Source: Hyphomicrobiales bacterium (GTDB taxonomy: Bacteria > Pseudomonadota > Alphaproteobacteria > Rhizobiales > Xanthobacteraceae). Taken from it: a stretch of DNA of 40,810 bases. Below, one piece after another: positions 7,206 to 15,964 of the stretch. The stretch covers positions 154,392-195,201 of the forward strand of contig PLBP01000035.1 of the NCBI GenBank assembly GCA_003135415.1, in the 5' to 3' direction. The notes beneath the pieces are model-generated. The model was not told where the DNA came from. It saw nothing but the letters and a program-made list of their open reading frames with translations, and made no database searches. Position numbers and translations under genes: made by a program. How positions within the stretch are numbered: position 1 is the first letter of the stretch; each line of letters begins with the position of its first letter.

Positions 7206-9336
7206 ACCGCGCTCCAAAAGCGCGACCTCCAAAAAGAGCGCGCCTTCTAAAGCTCCCCCGACCGCAAAACCGAGACCCGTCGAGCGTTTCGTTCATGGCG
7301 AGCGCCTGGTCGACGATTATGCGTGGCTGCGTGCCGCTAACTGGCGCGAAGTCATGCGCGATCCCTCCGTTCTCGAATCCGAAATTCGCGATTATTTGGA
7401 TGCGGAAAACTGCTATTCGGAAAAATTCTTCAAGAAGACGGCGAAGCTCAAGAAGAAGCTCATCATCGAGATGCGCGGCCGCATCAAAGAGGACGACTCG
7501 ACGGTGCCAGTGCGCGACGGAAGCTATGCTTATTTCGTGAGCTACCGCGAAGGCGGCCAGCATCCGTTGATGTACCGCGTTCCGGCCGCGGGCGGTGCTC
7601 AGCAAATGCTGCTCGACGGCGACGCGCTCGCCAAAGGCAACGCTTATTTCCAGCTGGGAGAGGCGCGTCATTCCCCCGACCATCGGCTGCTGACCTGGTC
7701 TGCCGACGATGCGGGGTCGGAACTCAATACAATTCACGTCCGCGATCTCGCCTCCGGCAAGGATCTTGCCGATCTCGTTCCCGATTCCACGGGCGCTGTG
7801 TTGTGGACCGCCGATAGCGGTGGATTCTTTTACGTCCGGCTGGACGCGGAGCACCGGCCGTCGCGCGTCTTTTTCCATCGCGTCGGAACGCCCGCGGAAT
7901 CCGACCCGCTGATCTACGAGGAGCTCGACAAAGGATTTTTCGTCAGCGTCGACCGGCTGCAAGCGGGAACGTATGGGGAGATCGGTTGCGGCGATCATGA
8001 AACCTCGGAAGTAAGGCTCATCGACCTTGCCCATCCGGCGGCTCCGCCTCGTCTTCTCCAACCCCGAAAAAAAGGCGTGCGCTACAGCATCGAGCATCAT
8101 CCATCGCTCGATGGCAAGCCGGCTCTGATCATCCAAACCAACGCGGACGGCGCCGAAGACTTCAAGGTCGTCGTCGCGCCGCTTGAGACACCCGGCCGCG
8201 AGCACTGGCGGGATTTCATCGCGCACCGGCCCGGCACGCTGCTGCTCGACATCGTCGTTTTTCGCGATTGGCTGGTTCGCCTGGAGCGCGCGGAAGGTTT
8301 ACCGCGGATTATCGTCCGCCGGCTTTCGGATCACGATGAGCATGTGATCGCCTTCGATGAAGAAGCCTATGCGCTCGGCGTCAGTGCCGGGTTCGAATTC
8401 GTCACGGATACGCTGCGTTTCAACTACTCGTCGATGACGACGCCGACCGAGGTCTGGGACTATGATATGCGCACGCGCAGCCGCACGTTACGCAAACGGC
8501 AAGAAGTGCCCTCGGGACATGATCCTTCCAACTACGTGACCCGCCGCCTGCAGGCGCCGGCACATGACGACGAATCGATTCCGATTTCCCTGCTCTATCG
8601 CCGCGGCCTCAAAATTGACGGCAACGCTCCTTGTCTCCTTTACGGCTACGGCGCCTACGGCATGTCGATGCCCGCCTCGTTCAGCACCAACCGCCTCTCG
8701 TTAGTAGACCGCGGATTCATCGTCGCCATCGCACATATTCGCGGCGGCACGGAAAAAGGCTGGCGTTGGTATCGGGAGGGCAAGCTCGGTAAGAAGCAAA
8801 ATACGTTTTCAGACTTTATCGCGGCGGCGGAATATCTCATCGGTGAGCGACTCACCTCCGCTGATCGGATCGTCGCGCAGGGGGGCTCGGCCGGCGGCCT
8901 TTTGATGGGAGCGGTCGCCAATCAGCGGCCGGAGCTATTCAAGGGAATTATCGCCGAAGTTCCTTTCGTCGATGCACTCAGCACGATTCTCGACGACACG
9001 CTGCCGCTGACGCCGCCGGAATGGCCGGAGTGGGGAAACCCGATTGAGAGCGTCGATGCGTTCCATTGGATTCGCGCCTATTCGCCCTACGACAATGTGC
9101 GGGCGCAGGATTATCCCGCAATGTTGGTGCTCGCGGGCCTGACCGATCCGCGCGTGACCTATTGGGAGCCGGCGAAATGGACGGCAAAGTTGCGTGCGAT
9201 GAAGACGGACAAAAATCCGCTTTTGCTCCGCACCAACATGGATGCCGGGCATGGTGGGGCGGCGGGACGCTTCGACCGGCTCGACGAGGTCGCGCTCGTT
9301 TACGCCTTCGCGCTCGAAACGCTCGGGCTCGCTTGA
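7195..9336 (+). CDS. ptrB: oligopeptidase B (protease II, S9A family)
   Basis: Cytoplasmic serine peptidase that cleaves short peptides after Arg/Lys. 713 residues, in the normal range: an N-terminal basic tail, a beta-propeller domain (about 70-430) and a C-terminal alpha/beta-hydrolase domain. The catalytic triad is visible as Ser565 in GGSAGG, Asp651 in LTDPRV and His686 in DAGHGG. The segment [13 protein letters not shown] preceding the catalytic domain is typical of S9 prolyl-oligopeptidase relatives. ATG 7195 lies inside the msrB 3' end. The lysine-rich first 20 residues could be a start misassignment, but no better start with a ribosome site is visible. Confidence 0.94.
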   Translation: MARKPRSKSATSKKSAPSKAPPTAKPRPVERFVHGERLVDDYAWLRAANWREVMRDPSVLESEIRDYLDAENCYSEKFFKKTAKLKKKLIIEMRGRIKEDDSTVPVRDGSYAYFVSYREGGQHPLMYRVPAAGGAQQMLLDGDALAKGNAYFQLGEARHSPDHRLLTWSADDAGSELNTIHVRDLASGKDLADLVPDSTGAVLWTADSGGFFYVRLDAEHRPSRVFFHRVGTPAESDPLIYEELDKGFFVSVDRLQAGTYGEIGCGDHETSEVRLIDLAHPAAPPRLLQPRKKGVRYSIEHHPSLDGKPALIIQTNADGAEDFKVVVAPLETPGREHWRDFIAHRPGTLLLDIVVFRDWLVRLERAEGLPRIIVRRLSDHDEHVIAFDEEAYALGVSAGFEFVTDTLRFNYSSMTTPTEVWDYDMRTRSRTLRKRQEVPSGHDPSNYVTRRLQAPAHDDESIPISLLYRRGLKIDGNAPCLLYGYGAYGMSMPASFSTNRLSLVDRGFIVAIAHIRGGTEKGWRWYREGKLGKKQNTFSDFIAAAEYLIGERLTSADRIVAQGGSAGGLLMGAVANQRPELFKGIIAEVPFVDALSTILDDTLPLTPPEWPEWGNPIESVDAFHWIRAYSPYDNVRAQDYPAMLVLAGLTDPRVTYWEPAKWTAKLRAMKTDKNPLLLRTNMDAGHGGAAGRFDRLDEVALVYAFALETLGLA

Positions 9337-9337
9337 A

Positions 9338-9621
9338 ATGAGCCCGAAGGACCGGCTCGACCCGCTGGCGACGGCGGCGACCTCGCTTCTGTGCGCCTTG
9401 TGGGGATTTCAACAGGTCACGATCAAAATCGCGAATAGCGCCATCTCGCCGGCGTTTCAAAGCGGGCTGCGCTCGCTCGGAGCGCTTCTTCTTCTGCTAC
9501 TGTGGTGTGCCGCTCGCGGCATTCCGCTGTTCGCGTGAGCGGGGCGCTCGCGGCGGCGCGCGTCTTCGTCGCCTTCGGCATTTGGCTGGTCAACCGCCCG
9601 CGAGTGCGCGGCGCCGGCTAG
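9338..9621 (+). pseudogene. EamA/DMT-family transporter remnant with internal deletion
   Basis: Starting at ATG 9338, just after ptrB, the frame reads like the beginning of an EamA (drug/metabolite) transporter: LATAATSLLCALWGFQQVTI, then a second hydrophobic helix, and stops at TGA 9536-9538 after 66 residues. The next bases in another frame (from GTG 9535 to TAG 9619-9621) read like the last helix of the same family (VFVAFGIWLVNRPR). EamA proteins are normally near 300 residues with ten helices; here only the first two helices and the last one remain, so an internal deletion of about 600 bases that also shifted frame is the simplest reading. It cannot make a working transporter. Confidence 0.7.
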
Positions 9622-10370
9622 TTAGACTTCCCGGCGAAATCGACGTCGGCCTCGTCGCCGGTGTGGCTGACGTGGTCCTGCAACTCCTCGATCGAAGCGA
9701 AGCGCACGGTTCCGATCGGGAGTTCAGCTTCGATCGAGCCGTCGGCATAGAGCGTGTAGGCCATGCCGTGAATGATACCGGAGCGCACCACGGTGTTCGA
9801 AGTATCACCGCTCGCTCGCGCCCTTGCTGCGTCCGGCGGCCGGTTGCTATCGGGAGGCTGCGATCTTGCGGGCGGGCGCGGGCGTTCGTTCAGACGCGGC
9901 TCGACCGCGGGAGCGCGCGATCGCTCGTTCGCCCTCGGCTCGATGGGCGGCCGGGTATCGGTCGCTGGAGGCCAAGTACGGCCGCGCGGACGTTCCTCGA
10001 ACGCACCATCGTCCGCTTCTTCTTCAAGTGCCGGATCGTCGAGATCGTCGTGCTGCGACACCAAGGGGGGCTCGCGGCGCTGCGGAAGTGGCTCGCGTTT
10101 GGCCATCGGCCGGCCTGCGGGAGCAGGAGCGGGACGAGAAGCGAGGCCGCCGGATGAAACCAAATCGATGCGGCGTGAAAGATCGCGCAGTGCGCGCAGC
10201 ACAAAGCCGATGCCGACGAGCAAAAATCCGCCGACGAGGCCGATCGAGCCGCTCTGAATGAGAGAACTGCCGAGTCCGAGCCCGAGCGCCCATGAAGGCG
10301 CACCGGCAGCGATCGCACCGGCGCCGACCAGCGCCAGAAAAATGCCCAGAAAGATGATGACTTGATACAT
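9618..10370 (-). CDS. membrane protein with disordered linker and conserved C-terminal domain
   Basis: 250 residues. Two hydrophobic segments (about 1-24 and 30-62) form a small membrane domain, followed by a long proline/arginine-rich low-complexity linker (about 75-185) and a compact C-terminal domain (about 192-240) with HGMAYTLYADGSIEAELP. This last domain occurs, from memory, in several hypothetical proteins of Bradyrhizobium relatives and is probably a small beta-rich cytoplasmic module. Function unknown. The gene ends in CTAG, sharing these bases with the stop of the EamA remnant. It is divergent from sodB. Confidence 0.75.
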   Translation of the reverse strand: MYQVIIFLGIFLALVGAGAIAAGAPSWALGLGLGSSLIQSGSIGLVGGFLLVGIGFVLRALRDLSRRIDLVSSGGLASRPAPAPAGRPMAKREPLPQRREPPLVSQHDDLDDPALEEEADDGAFEERPRGRTWPPATDTRPPIEPRANERSRAPAVEPRLNERPRPPARSQPPDSNRPPDAARARASGDTSNTVVRSGIIHGMAYTLYADGSIEAELPIGTVRFASIEELQDHVSHTGDEADVDFAGKSN

Positions 10371-10590
10371 TGAGAGTTTACTTCCAGCCCTACTCTACCA
10401 ACGCGTTACTGTCCGGCCCGAATTCACCAACGCCGTATAAGTGCTTTCGTTCCATCCGAACTTAGCACAACACCTCGTGTTCAGGGTTGTATGATTGGGT
10501 CTGCAAGCTTAGCTTTAACGCTGTATTTCGCCGTTCGTAAGGCGCAGCGCCCTTTAGGCTTTTTGCGCTTGCGGACGTTAATTTGTCAAA

Positions 10591-10594
10591 GGAG
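10591..10594 (+). promoter_or_regulatory. ribosome-binding site of sodB
   Basis: AAAGGAG (core 10591-10594) lies 6 bases before ATG 10601 and fixes that start over an upstream in-frame TTG. Confidence 0.65.
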
Positions 10595-10600
10595 CCCAGC

Positions 10601-11197
10601 ATGTCTTTCTCATTGCCTGACTTGCCTTATGCACACGACGCGCTCGCACCTTATATGTCGCGCGAAACGCTGGAATATCACCACGACAAGCATCACCTCG
10701 CCTACGTCAATAACGGCAATAACCTCCTGAAAGGCAGCGGCCTCGAGGACAAGTCGCTCGAAGAGATCGTCAAGGCTTCCTTCGGCAAGAATACCGGTCT
10801 CTTCAACAATGCAGGCCAGCATTACAATCACACGCTCTTCTGGAAATGGATGAAGCCCAAGGGCGGCGGGAAGATTCCCGGCGAACTCGAAAAGAGGATC
10901 GCTTCCGACCTCGGCTCGGTCGACAAGATGAAAGAGGAATTCATCCAGGCCGGCGTGACCCAATTCGGCTCAGGCTGGTGCTGGCTCGCCATCAAGGACG
11001 GCAAGATCACGATCATGAAGACGCAGAACGGCGAGAGCCCGCTCGTGCACGGTGCGACACCCATTCTCGGCTGCGATGTATGGGAGCATTCCTATTACAT
11101 CGACTATCGCAATCGCCGCCCGGATTACCTGAAGGCGTTCGTCGAAAACCTGGTGAATTGGGATTACGTCGCCGAATTGGCGGCTAAGGCTAAATAA
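10601..11197 (+). CDS. sodB: superoxide dismutase, Fe type (possibly cambialistic)
   Basis: Converts superoxide to oxygen and hydrogen peroxide in the cytoplasm. 198 residues, the normal size for bacterial Fe/Mn SOD. Metal ligands are visible: first His in LEYHHDKHH, second in AGQHYNHTLFW, and Asp/His in CDVWEHSYYIDY. The Gln in NNAGQ favours iron over manganese, but cambialistic enzymes cannot be excluded. No signal peptide. Single-gene unit with its own upstream region and a structured intergenic region after it. Confidence 0.95.
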   Translation: MSFSLPDLPYAHDALAPYMSRETLEYHHDKHHLAYVNNGNNLLKGSGLEDKSLEEIVKASFGKNTGLFNNAGQHYNHTLFWKWMKPKGGGKIPGELEKRIASDLGSVDKMKEEFIQAGVTQFGSGWCWLAIKDGKITIMKTQNGESPLVHGATPILGCDVWEHSYYIDYRNRRPDYLKAFVENLVNWDYVAELAAKAK

Positions 11198-11208
11198 ACG
11201 CCAATCGG

Positions 11209-11299
11209 GCCGCCTGCCTATCGGGGCGGCAGCGCTGGTTAACCCAGCATTCCATCACAAAATCGAGATATTGCGGCGCAACTTCGCTGTTGCGCCGCA
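11209..11299. repeat. three consecutive inverted repeats downstream of sodB
   Basis: GCCGCC/GGCGGC (11209-11214 and 11225-11230), GCTGG/CCAGC (11234-11238 and 11244-11248), and a perfect 11-bp stem TGCGGCGCAAC/GTTGCGCCGCA (11272-11282 and 11289-11299) with a 6-base loop TTCGCT. None is followed by a T-run on the plus strand, so they are not classical terminators in that direction. They could stabilise the sodB mRNA end, be a REP-like element, or terminate weakly. Confidence 0.5.
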
Positions 11300-11445
11300 T
11301 GGAAACCCTCTTGCGGAGCGAGCATTGAAACTGCGAAATCCGGCCACAAATACTGGCTAGATAAAGTGCAACGGAGTGCAGCGGAATTCATCAACCGGCA
11401 AGTCCGATCAGCACATCCATAGGGCCTATCGACTCCGTTATTTTC

Positions 11446-13134
11446 ATGCACCGCATTATTTCCATCGCGCGCTCCCGCTTCGCGCCAAGTGATATCTTGG
11501 CGCTCGCCATACTCGTGGCGCTTCTGATCGTCGCGTTCTTCACCTTCGACGATTACGGGCTCGGCTGGGACGACTACACGCATTCGCAATACGGCGAGAT
11601 GCTGTTCTCCTACTACGCCTCTGGCTTCAAGGATCTTCGCGCTTTCTCCTTCGTCAATCTTTTCTATTACGGCGGCGGATTCGATCTGGCCGCGCATTCG
11701 CTGGGAAAAATCCTTCCCTTCGACATGTTCGACACCCGCCGGCTCCTGGGCGCGCTTGTCGGCATCGCCGGTCTCGCGATCGTCTGGCGCACGGGGCGCC
11801 GCCTAGGCGGCCCCATCGCCGGTGTCGCGGCACTTGCGCTCCTCGCAACGACGCCGCTCTATTACGGCCACATGTTCATCAACGCGAAGGATACGCCCTT
11901 CGCGGTGGCGATGGCGTTCCTGCTGCTGACGCTTGTCCGCGCGTTCGACGAGTATCCGCGGCCGCGGCCCTCGACCATCCTTCTGTTCGGGCTCGCGCTT
12001 GGCCTCACGATCGGCACCCGCGTCATCGGCGGCATTGCGATCGCCTTCGCCGGAATCGGTGCCCTCTTTCTCCTCGCCGGCGAAATCCATGCGACGAATT
12101 GGCGCGATAGCGTTGCGCGCACGGCGATTTTCACTGGGAAAATGGCGCTGGCACTTCCGCTCGCTTACGTCATCATGGGCATCATCTGGCCTTGGTCGGT
12201 ATTGGCGCCGCTCAATCCGATCCGCGCGATCGAATATTATTCGCACTTCTGGGAAAATCCCTGGAAGGAAATGTATGACGGCATCGCCTTGCTCATTCCG
12301 AACATGCCGCGAAGCTATGTGCCGAAGCTTTGCCTGTTGAAATTTCCCGAGATCTTTCTCGGGCTCGCGATTGCCGGCACCGCCGGCGCCGTGGTGGCCT
12401 CCGTGCGCGGCGATATCGATCCGAAGCGGAGCGCATCGTTGATGCTGCTGGTCACGGCCGCGGTGTTGCCGATCGCGCTCACCGTTATCACCAGACCGGT
12501 GATGTATAACGGCATTCGTCATTTCGTCTTCGTGACGCCACCCTTCGCGATCCTCGGCGGGATCGCGGCGGCTTACATCTACCGGCATCTTGAAACCTAT
12601 CGCCACCGCTTCGCGATGGCGGCCGCGGGGGTTTTCGCGCTTCTTATCGCGTGGACTACCGTGGACCTCGTGCGCATCCATCCTTATCAGTACGCGCTCT
12701 TCAACCATGTGGCCGGCGGCGTGCAGGGCGCGGCCCAGCGCTACATGACCGATTACTGGGGCCTCGCCTTCAAGGAAACCTCCGAGGCGCTGCTCGATCA
12801 ACTGGAAGAGCGCAACATCGCGCCGCCGCAAGGGCGCAAATGGAAGGTCGTCGTCTGCGGGCCGGCGCACACCGCGTCGATCGAGCTCGGGCCCAATTTC
12901 GAGACGACCTACAACGCCAAGGGCGCCGACTTCGCGCTTTCGCTCGGCACGTTCTACTGCGCCCAGCTCGACGCGCCGGTGCTCGCCGAATCCGAGCGCG
13001 AGGGCGTCGTATTCGCGCGCGCCTACGATCTCCGCGGAAATTCCTACGTCACGACCTATGCCTATCCGCCGCTCGGCGAGACGCCGAAGGACATTTCCAA
13101 GGCGGACCATCAGGCCAATACGTTCTGGCAGTAG
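11446..13134 (+). CDS. GT-C type membrane glycosyltransferase (PMT/ArnT-like superfamily)
   Basis: 562 residues with about ten transmembrane helices between residues 15 and 410 and a soluble C-terminal region of about 140 residues. The first extracytoplasmic loop has an Asp pair in GLGWDDYTHSQYGE, placed like the catalytic Asp of GT-C enzymes that use polyprenyl-phosphate sugars. FINAKDTPFAVAMAF and the GTRVIGG helix are other family-like features. Such enzymes transfer a sugar from a lipid carrier to protein, lipid or polysaccharide on the periplasmic side; donor and acceptor cannot be read here. It stands alone, with no carrier-sugar synthase beside it. The GT39-type assignment rests on overall pattern only. 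Confidence 0.75.
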   Translation: MHRIISIARSRFAPSDILALAILVALLIVAFFTFDDYGLGWDDYTHSQYGEMLFSYYASGFKDLRAFSFVNLFYYGGGFDLAAHSLGKILPFDMFDTRRLLGALVGIAGLAIVWRTGRRLGGPIAGVAALALLATTPLYYGHMFINAKDTPFAVAMAFLLLTLVRAFDEYPRPRPSTILLFGLALGLTIGTRVIGGIAIAFAGIGALFLLAGEIHATNWRDSVARTAIFTGKMALALPLAYVIMGIIWPWSVLAPLNPIRAIEYYSHFWENPWKEMYDGIALLIPNMPRSYVPKLCLLKFPEIFLGLAIAGTAGAVVASVRGDIDPKRSASLMLLVTAAVLPIALTVITRPVMYNGIRHFVFVTPPFAILGGIAAAYIYRHLETYRHRFAMAAAGVFALLIAWTTVDLVRIHPYQYALFNHVAGGVQGAAQRYMTDYWGLAFKETSEALLDQLEERNIAPPQGRKWKVVVCGPAHTASIELGPNFETTYNAKGADFALSLGTFYCAQLDAPVLAESEREGVVFARAYDLRGNSYVTTYAYPPLGETPKDISKADHQANTFWQ

Positions 13135-13168
13135 GCGCGCGGCTTTCGTAAATTGCGGTCCTTCCTTC

Positions 13169-13194
13169 ATCGCCGGGCCGTCGAGTCCGGCGAT
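13169..13194. repeat. short palindrome, REP-like
   Basis: ATCGCCGG (13169-13176) pairs with CCGGCGAT (13187-13194) across a 10-base loop, in the 84-base gap between the glycosyltransferase and the dehalogenase. The CCGGCGAT core resembles dispersed palindromes common in rhizobial genomes; only one copy was noticed in the window. No T-run follows. Confidence 0.4.
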
Positions 13195-13218
13195 AACGAA
13201 TGAGTGTAGGATCGACCC

Positions 13219-13884
13219 ATGCCCGTGAAAGCTTACGTCTTCGACGCCTACGGCACGCTGTTCGACGTGCATGCCGCGATCGGCCGCCATCGCGCGACGG
13301 TCGGGCCCGACGCCGAGCGCTTTTCCGAGCTGTGGCGAACGAAGCAGTTGGAATATTCCTGGACGCTCACCTTGATGGGCCGCTACGAAAGTTTCTGGAC
13401 GCTCACCGGACAGGCGCTCGATTTCGCCTTCGCGCGATTTCCAAAAGTCGATCGCGGCCTTAGGGCTTCGCTGCTCGATGCCTATTATAAGCTCGACGCC
13501 TATCCGGACGCGCGCCCCGCACTCGCCAAGCTGAAAGCCGAAGGTTGCGCGACCGCGATCCTGTCCAACGGCTCGACCGACATGCTCACGGCCGCGGTCA
13601 AGGGCGCGAAATTGCACGACGTGCTCGATCACGTACTTTCGGTCGATGCCGTGCGCACCTTCAAGCCGCTGCCCAAAGTCTATGATCTCGCGATCGACGC
13701 GCTTGGCGTGAAGGCGAATGAGATCGCTTTCGTCTCCTCGAACCGCTGGGACGTGGCGGGCGCCGCGAATGCGGGGCTCGCGCCGATCTGGGTCAATCGC
13801 GGCGGCAATCCCGACGAATATCCGGGCCTGGAGCCGGTCGCGGTCATCCGCGGCCTCGCCGAGGTCGCCAACCTTTCTCTCTAG
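13219..13884 (+). CDS. haloacid dehalogenase, type II (HAD superfamily)
   Basis: Predicted (S)-2-haloacid dehalogenase: hydrolyses 2-haloalkanoic acids to 2-hydroxy acids through an aspartyl ester. 221 residues, the usual length. HAD motif I is DAYGTLFD (nucleophile Asp9), motif II the Ser in ILSNGS, motif III the Lys in FKPLPKVY, and motif IV SSNRWDVAGA, where type II dehalogenases have S-S-N-x-x-D. The helical cap with MGRYESFWTLTGQAL fits. Natural substrate is uncertain, since many genomic members are not tested on haloacids. Its stop TAG at 13882-13884 shares CTAG with the convergent peptidase gene. Confidence 0.9.
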   Translation: MPVKAYVFDAYGTLFDVHAAIGRHRATVGPDAERFSELWRTKQLEYSWTLTLMGRYESFWTLTGQALDFAFARFPKVDRGLRASLLDAYYKLDAYPDARPALAKLKAEGCATAILSNGSTDMLTAAVKGAKLHDVLDHVLSVDAVRTFKPLPKVYDLAIDALGVKANEIAFVSSNRWDVAGAANAGLAPIWVNRGGNPDEYPGLEPVAVIRGLAEVANLSL

Positions 13885-15266
13885 TTTCGGCCCGCGAGCG
13901 CCGCGAGAATGCGCGCCCAGCTGCGCGCGCCTTTGTGGAACGAGGCGAGATCGTATTTCTCGTTCGGCGAGTGGATGCGGTCGTCGTCGACGCCGAAGCC
14001 GACGAGCAAAGAATCCATGCCAAGGTCGCGTTTAAAGGAGCCCACGATCGGGATCGAGCCGCCCGAGCCCTTGAGCACGGGCGCGCGCTCCCACTCGGCT
14101 TCGAGCGCTTTGCGCGTTTTCGCCAGATAGGGCGAAGAAAGCGGCAGTTGCAGCGCAGGGCTTGCGCCGTGCGAAAGAAATTCCGCCTTGCAATCGGCCG
14201 GCAGCCGCGCGCGCACGAAGGCGCGGAACCCTTCGCGCACGGCCATCGGGTCCTGCTGGCCGACCAAACGGAAGGAAAGCTTGGCGGAGGCTCTTGCCGG
14301 GATCACCGTCTTCGATCCGGCGCCGGTATAACCGCCGATGATGCCGTTCGCGTCGCAAGTGGGCCGCGCCCAGATTTGCTCAAGCACACTCCTGCCCGCT
14401 TCGCCCGCGGGCACTTTCAATCCCAGATCGCCGAGAAATCGGCTTTCGTTAAAATCGAGCGCGCGCCATTGCGCGCGAATTTCGGGGTCGAGCTCGCCGG
14501 CGCCGTCGTAAAAGCCGGGAATGGCGATCCGCCCGTTCTCGTCATGGATGCCGGCGAGAATACGTGCGAGCACGCGGATCGGGTTGATCGCGGCACCGCC
14601 GAACAGCCCGGAATGCAGATCACGGTCGGCGCCCTCGACGATCACTTCCTCGAGTACGAGACCGCGCAGCATGGTGGTGACCGCGGGCGTGTTCGCGTCC
14701 CACATATCGGTGTCGCAGACGAGCGCAACGTCGGCGGCAAGCTCCTCTTTGTGGGCGTCGAGAAAAGGCGGCAGCGACGGGCTGCCGGTTTCCTCCTCGC
14801 CTTCCAGGAGAATGGTAACCCGGAGCGGTAGTTTTCCTTCCGCCGCGATGAAGGCGCGGCAGGCTTCGACGAAGGTCATCAACTGGCCCTTATCGTCGGC
14901 GACCCCGCGCGCGACGATGCGGCGATTGCCGTTCGAGCCGACGAGGCGCGGCTCAAAGGGCGGCGTCTCCCACAATTCGAGCGGATCGGGCGGCTGCACG
15001 TCGTAATGGCCGTAGAACAGCACGTGTGGGCCGCGGTCTTTCGGCCCACCATGCGCGACCACCATCGGATGACCCTTGGTCGCGCGCACATCGGCGTTGA
15101 AGCCGAGCGCCGCGAGTTCATGCGCGAGCCAATCGGCGGCCTTGCGGCACTCGCCGCGATAGGCGGGGTCGGTGGAAATGCTCGGAATGCGCAAGAGCGC
15201 AAACAGGCGCTCGATGCTTTGGTCGAGATCGCGATCGATCGTGGCGAGTACAGGATCGAGGGCCAT
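13881..15266 (-). CDS. M20 family metallopeptidase (dipeptidase)
   Basis: 461 residues, the usual size of M20A-type dipeptidases. Metal and catalytic motifs are in order: FYGHYDVQPPDP (zinc His and catalytic Asp, about residues 86-97), EGEEETGSPS (bridging Glu pair), CDTDMWD (zinc Asp), and a dimerisation (lid) domain starting near DLHSGLFGGA. It probably hydrolyses dipeptides or N-acyl amino acids in the cytoplasm; exact substrate is not readable. It follows the receiver-like gene by 71 bases on the same strand and overlaps the convergent dehalogenase gene by the 4-base CTAG. Confidence 0.92.
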   Translation of the reverse strand: MALDPVLATIDRDLDQSIERLFALLRIPSISTDPAYRGECRKAADWLAHELAALGFNADVRATKGHPMVVAHGGPKDRGPHVLFYGHYDVQPPDPLELWETPPFEPRLVGSNGNRRIVARGVADDKGQLMTFVEACRAFIAAEGKLPLRVTILLEGEEETGSPSLPPFLDAHKEELAADVALVCDTDMWDANTPAVTTMLRGLVLEEVIVEGADRDLHSGLFGGAAINPIRVLARILAGIHDENGRIAIPGFYDGAGELDPEIRAQWRALDFNESRFLGDLGLKVPAGEAGRSVLEQIWARPTCDANGIIGGYTGAGSKTVIPARASAKLSFRLVGQQDPMAVREGFRAFVRARLPADCKAEFLSHGASPALQLPLSSPYLAKTRKALEAEWERAPVLKGSGGSIPIVGSFKRDLGMDSLLVGFGVDDDRIHSPNEKYDLASFHKGARSWARILAALAGRN

Positions 15267-15337
15267 GCCGCTTCTCCCAGGCCCAAGCTAGCAAGCCGAT
15301 ACGGCCGCGAAAAGAAGCGGCGCAACTTCGCCAGCGA

Positions 15338-15811
15338 TTAGTTTCGTTGCCGGCGGCTTTCGGAGAAGTCGGGCGCGGTCGAGCCGGCTCGCGCCTCCTC
15401 GGAAGCAAAACGCCCCGCCCGCCGCGTCTTTTGCAGGATCGAGCCGATCCGCCGGTAAAGGAACCGCGGCACAACGGGCAATCCGACGACGGCGCGATAT
15501 CCGGCCTCAGCTGCGGCCGCGATCATCGCGCGCGAGGTATCGGCGGAAAGCAACACCGCCGAGATTCCGTTCTGCCGAAAAGGATTGGCAATGACTTTCT
15601 TTCCCTCGGCGCGGGCAAGCGCCTCGAAGCCGCGCGGATCGACGACGCAAAGATCAATCGGCTGTTTCTCCGCGATCTCGCGCGCTTCAGGTAGCGTCGC
15701 CGCCGGTAACACCTGCAACAAGCCGAGCTCGCCGAGCGAAGAACAGATAAAGGCGCGATGATCGCAATCCGCATCAAGGATGACAATTCGGGCAGCCGGC
15801 AGAAATCTCAT
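15338..15811 (-). CDS. degenerate CheY-like receiver domain protein
   Basis: 157 residues with the fold pattern of a response-regulator receiver: acidic pocket residues Asp13/Asp15 in IVILDADCD, a candidate phosphoacceptor Asp58 in DLCVVDPRG, and a Ser in the beta-4 position (AVLLSAD). The conserved beta-5 Lys-Pro is missing: the region reads VVGLPVVP, so the usual switch lysine is absent. This suggests it is either an atypical receiver working without phosphorylation or a weakly active one. There is no output domain, only a basic C-terminal tail. No kinase is adjacent. The receiver call comes from pattern only and is moderately certain. Confidence 0.6.
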   Translation of the reverse strand: MRFLPAARIVILDADCDHRAFICSSLGELGLLQVLPAATLPEAREIAEKQPIDLCVVDPRGFEALARAEGKKVIANPFRQNGISAVLLSADTSRAMIAAAAEAGYRAVVGLPVVPRFLYRRIGSILQKTRRAGRFASEEARAGSTAPDFSESRRQRN

Positions 15812-15964
15812 AAATGCCCTTAGTCCGGTGGACGAAAGGACCCGCTGCTACCCGCACGCGACAAATATCCGGGCTTCGGAACGCCGGGAACGCGGACGAG
15901 GATTAACAAATTCCGCCGAGGGCGCAACAGCGATTATGAGAAAGAACGCGCCGAGAGAACGATC

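Noticed and set aside
7174-8226. 350-residue minus-strand open frame opposite oligopeptidase B
   Set aside because: Antisense shadow; the plus-strand gene has a full catalytic triad.
11803-13632. 609-residue open frame on the minus strand across the glycosyltransferase and dehalogenase genes
   Set aside because: It is antisense to two well-supported genes, highly charged and without any recognisable domain; a typical GC-rich shadow frame.
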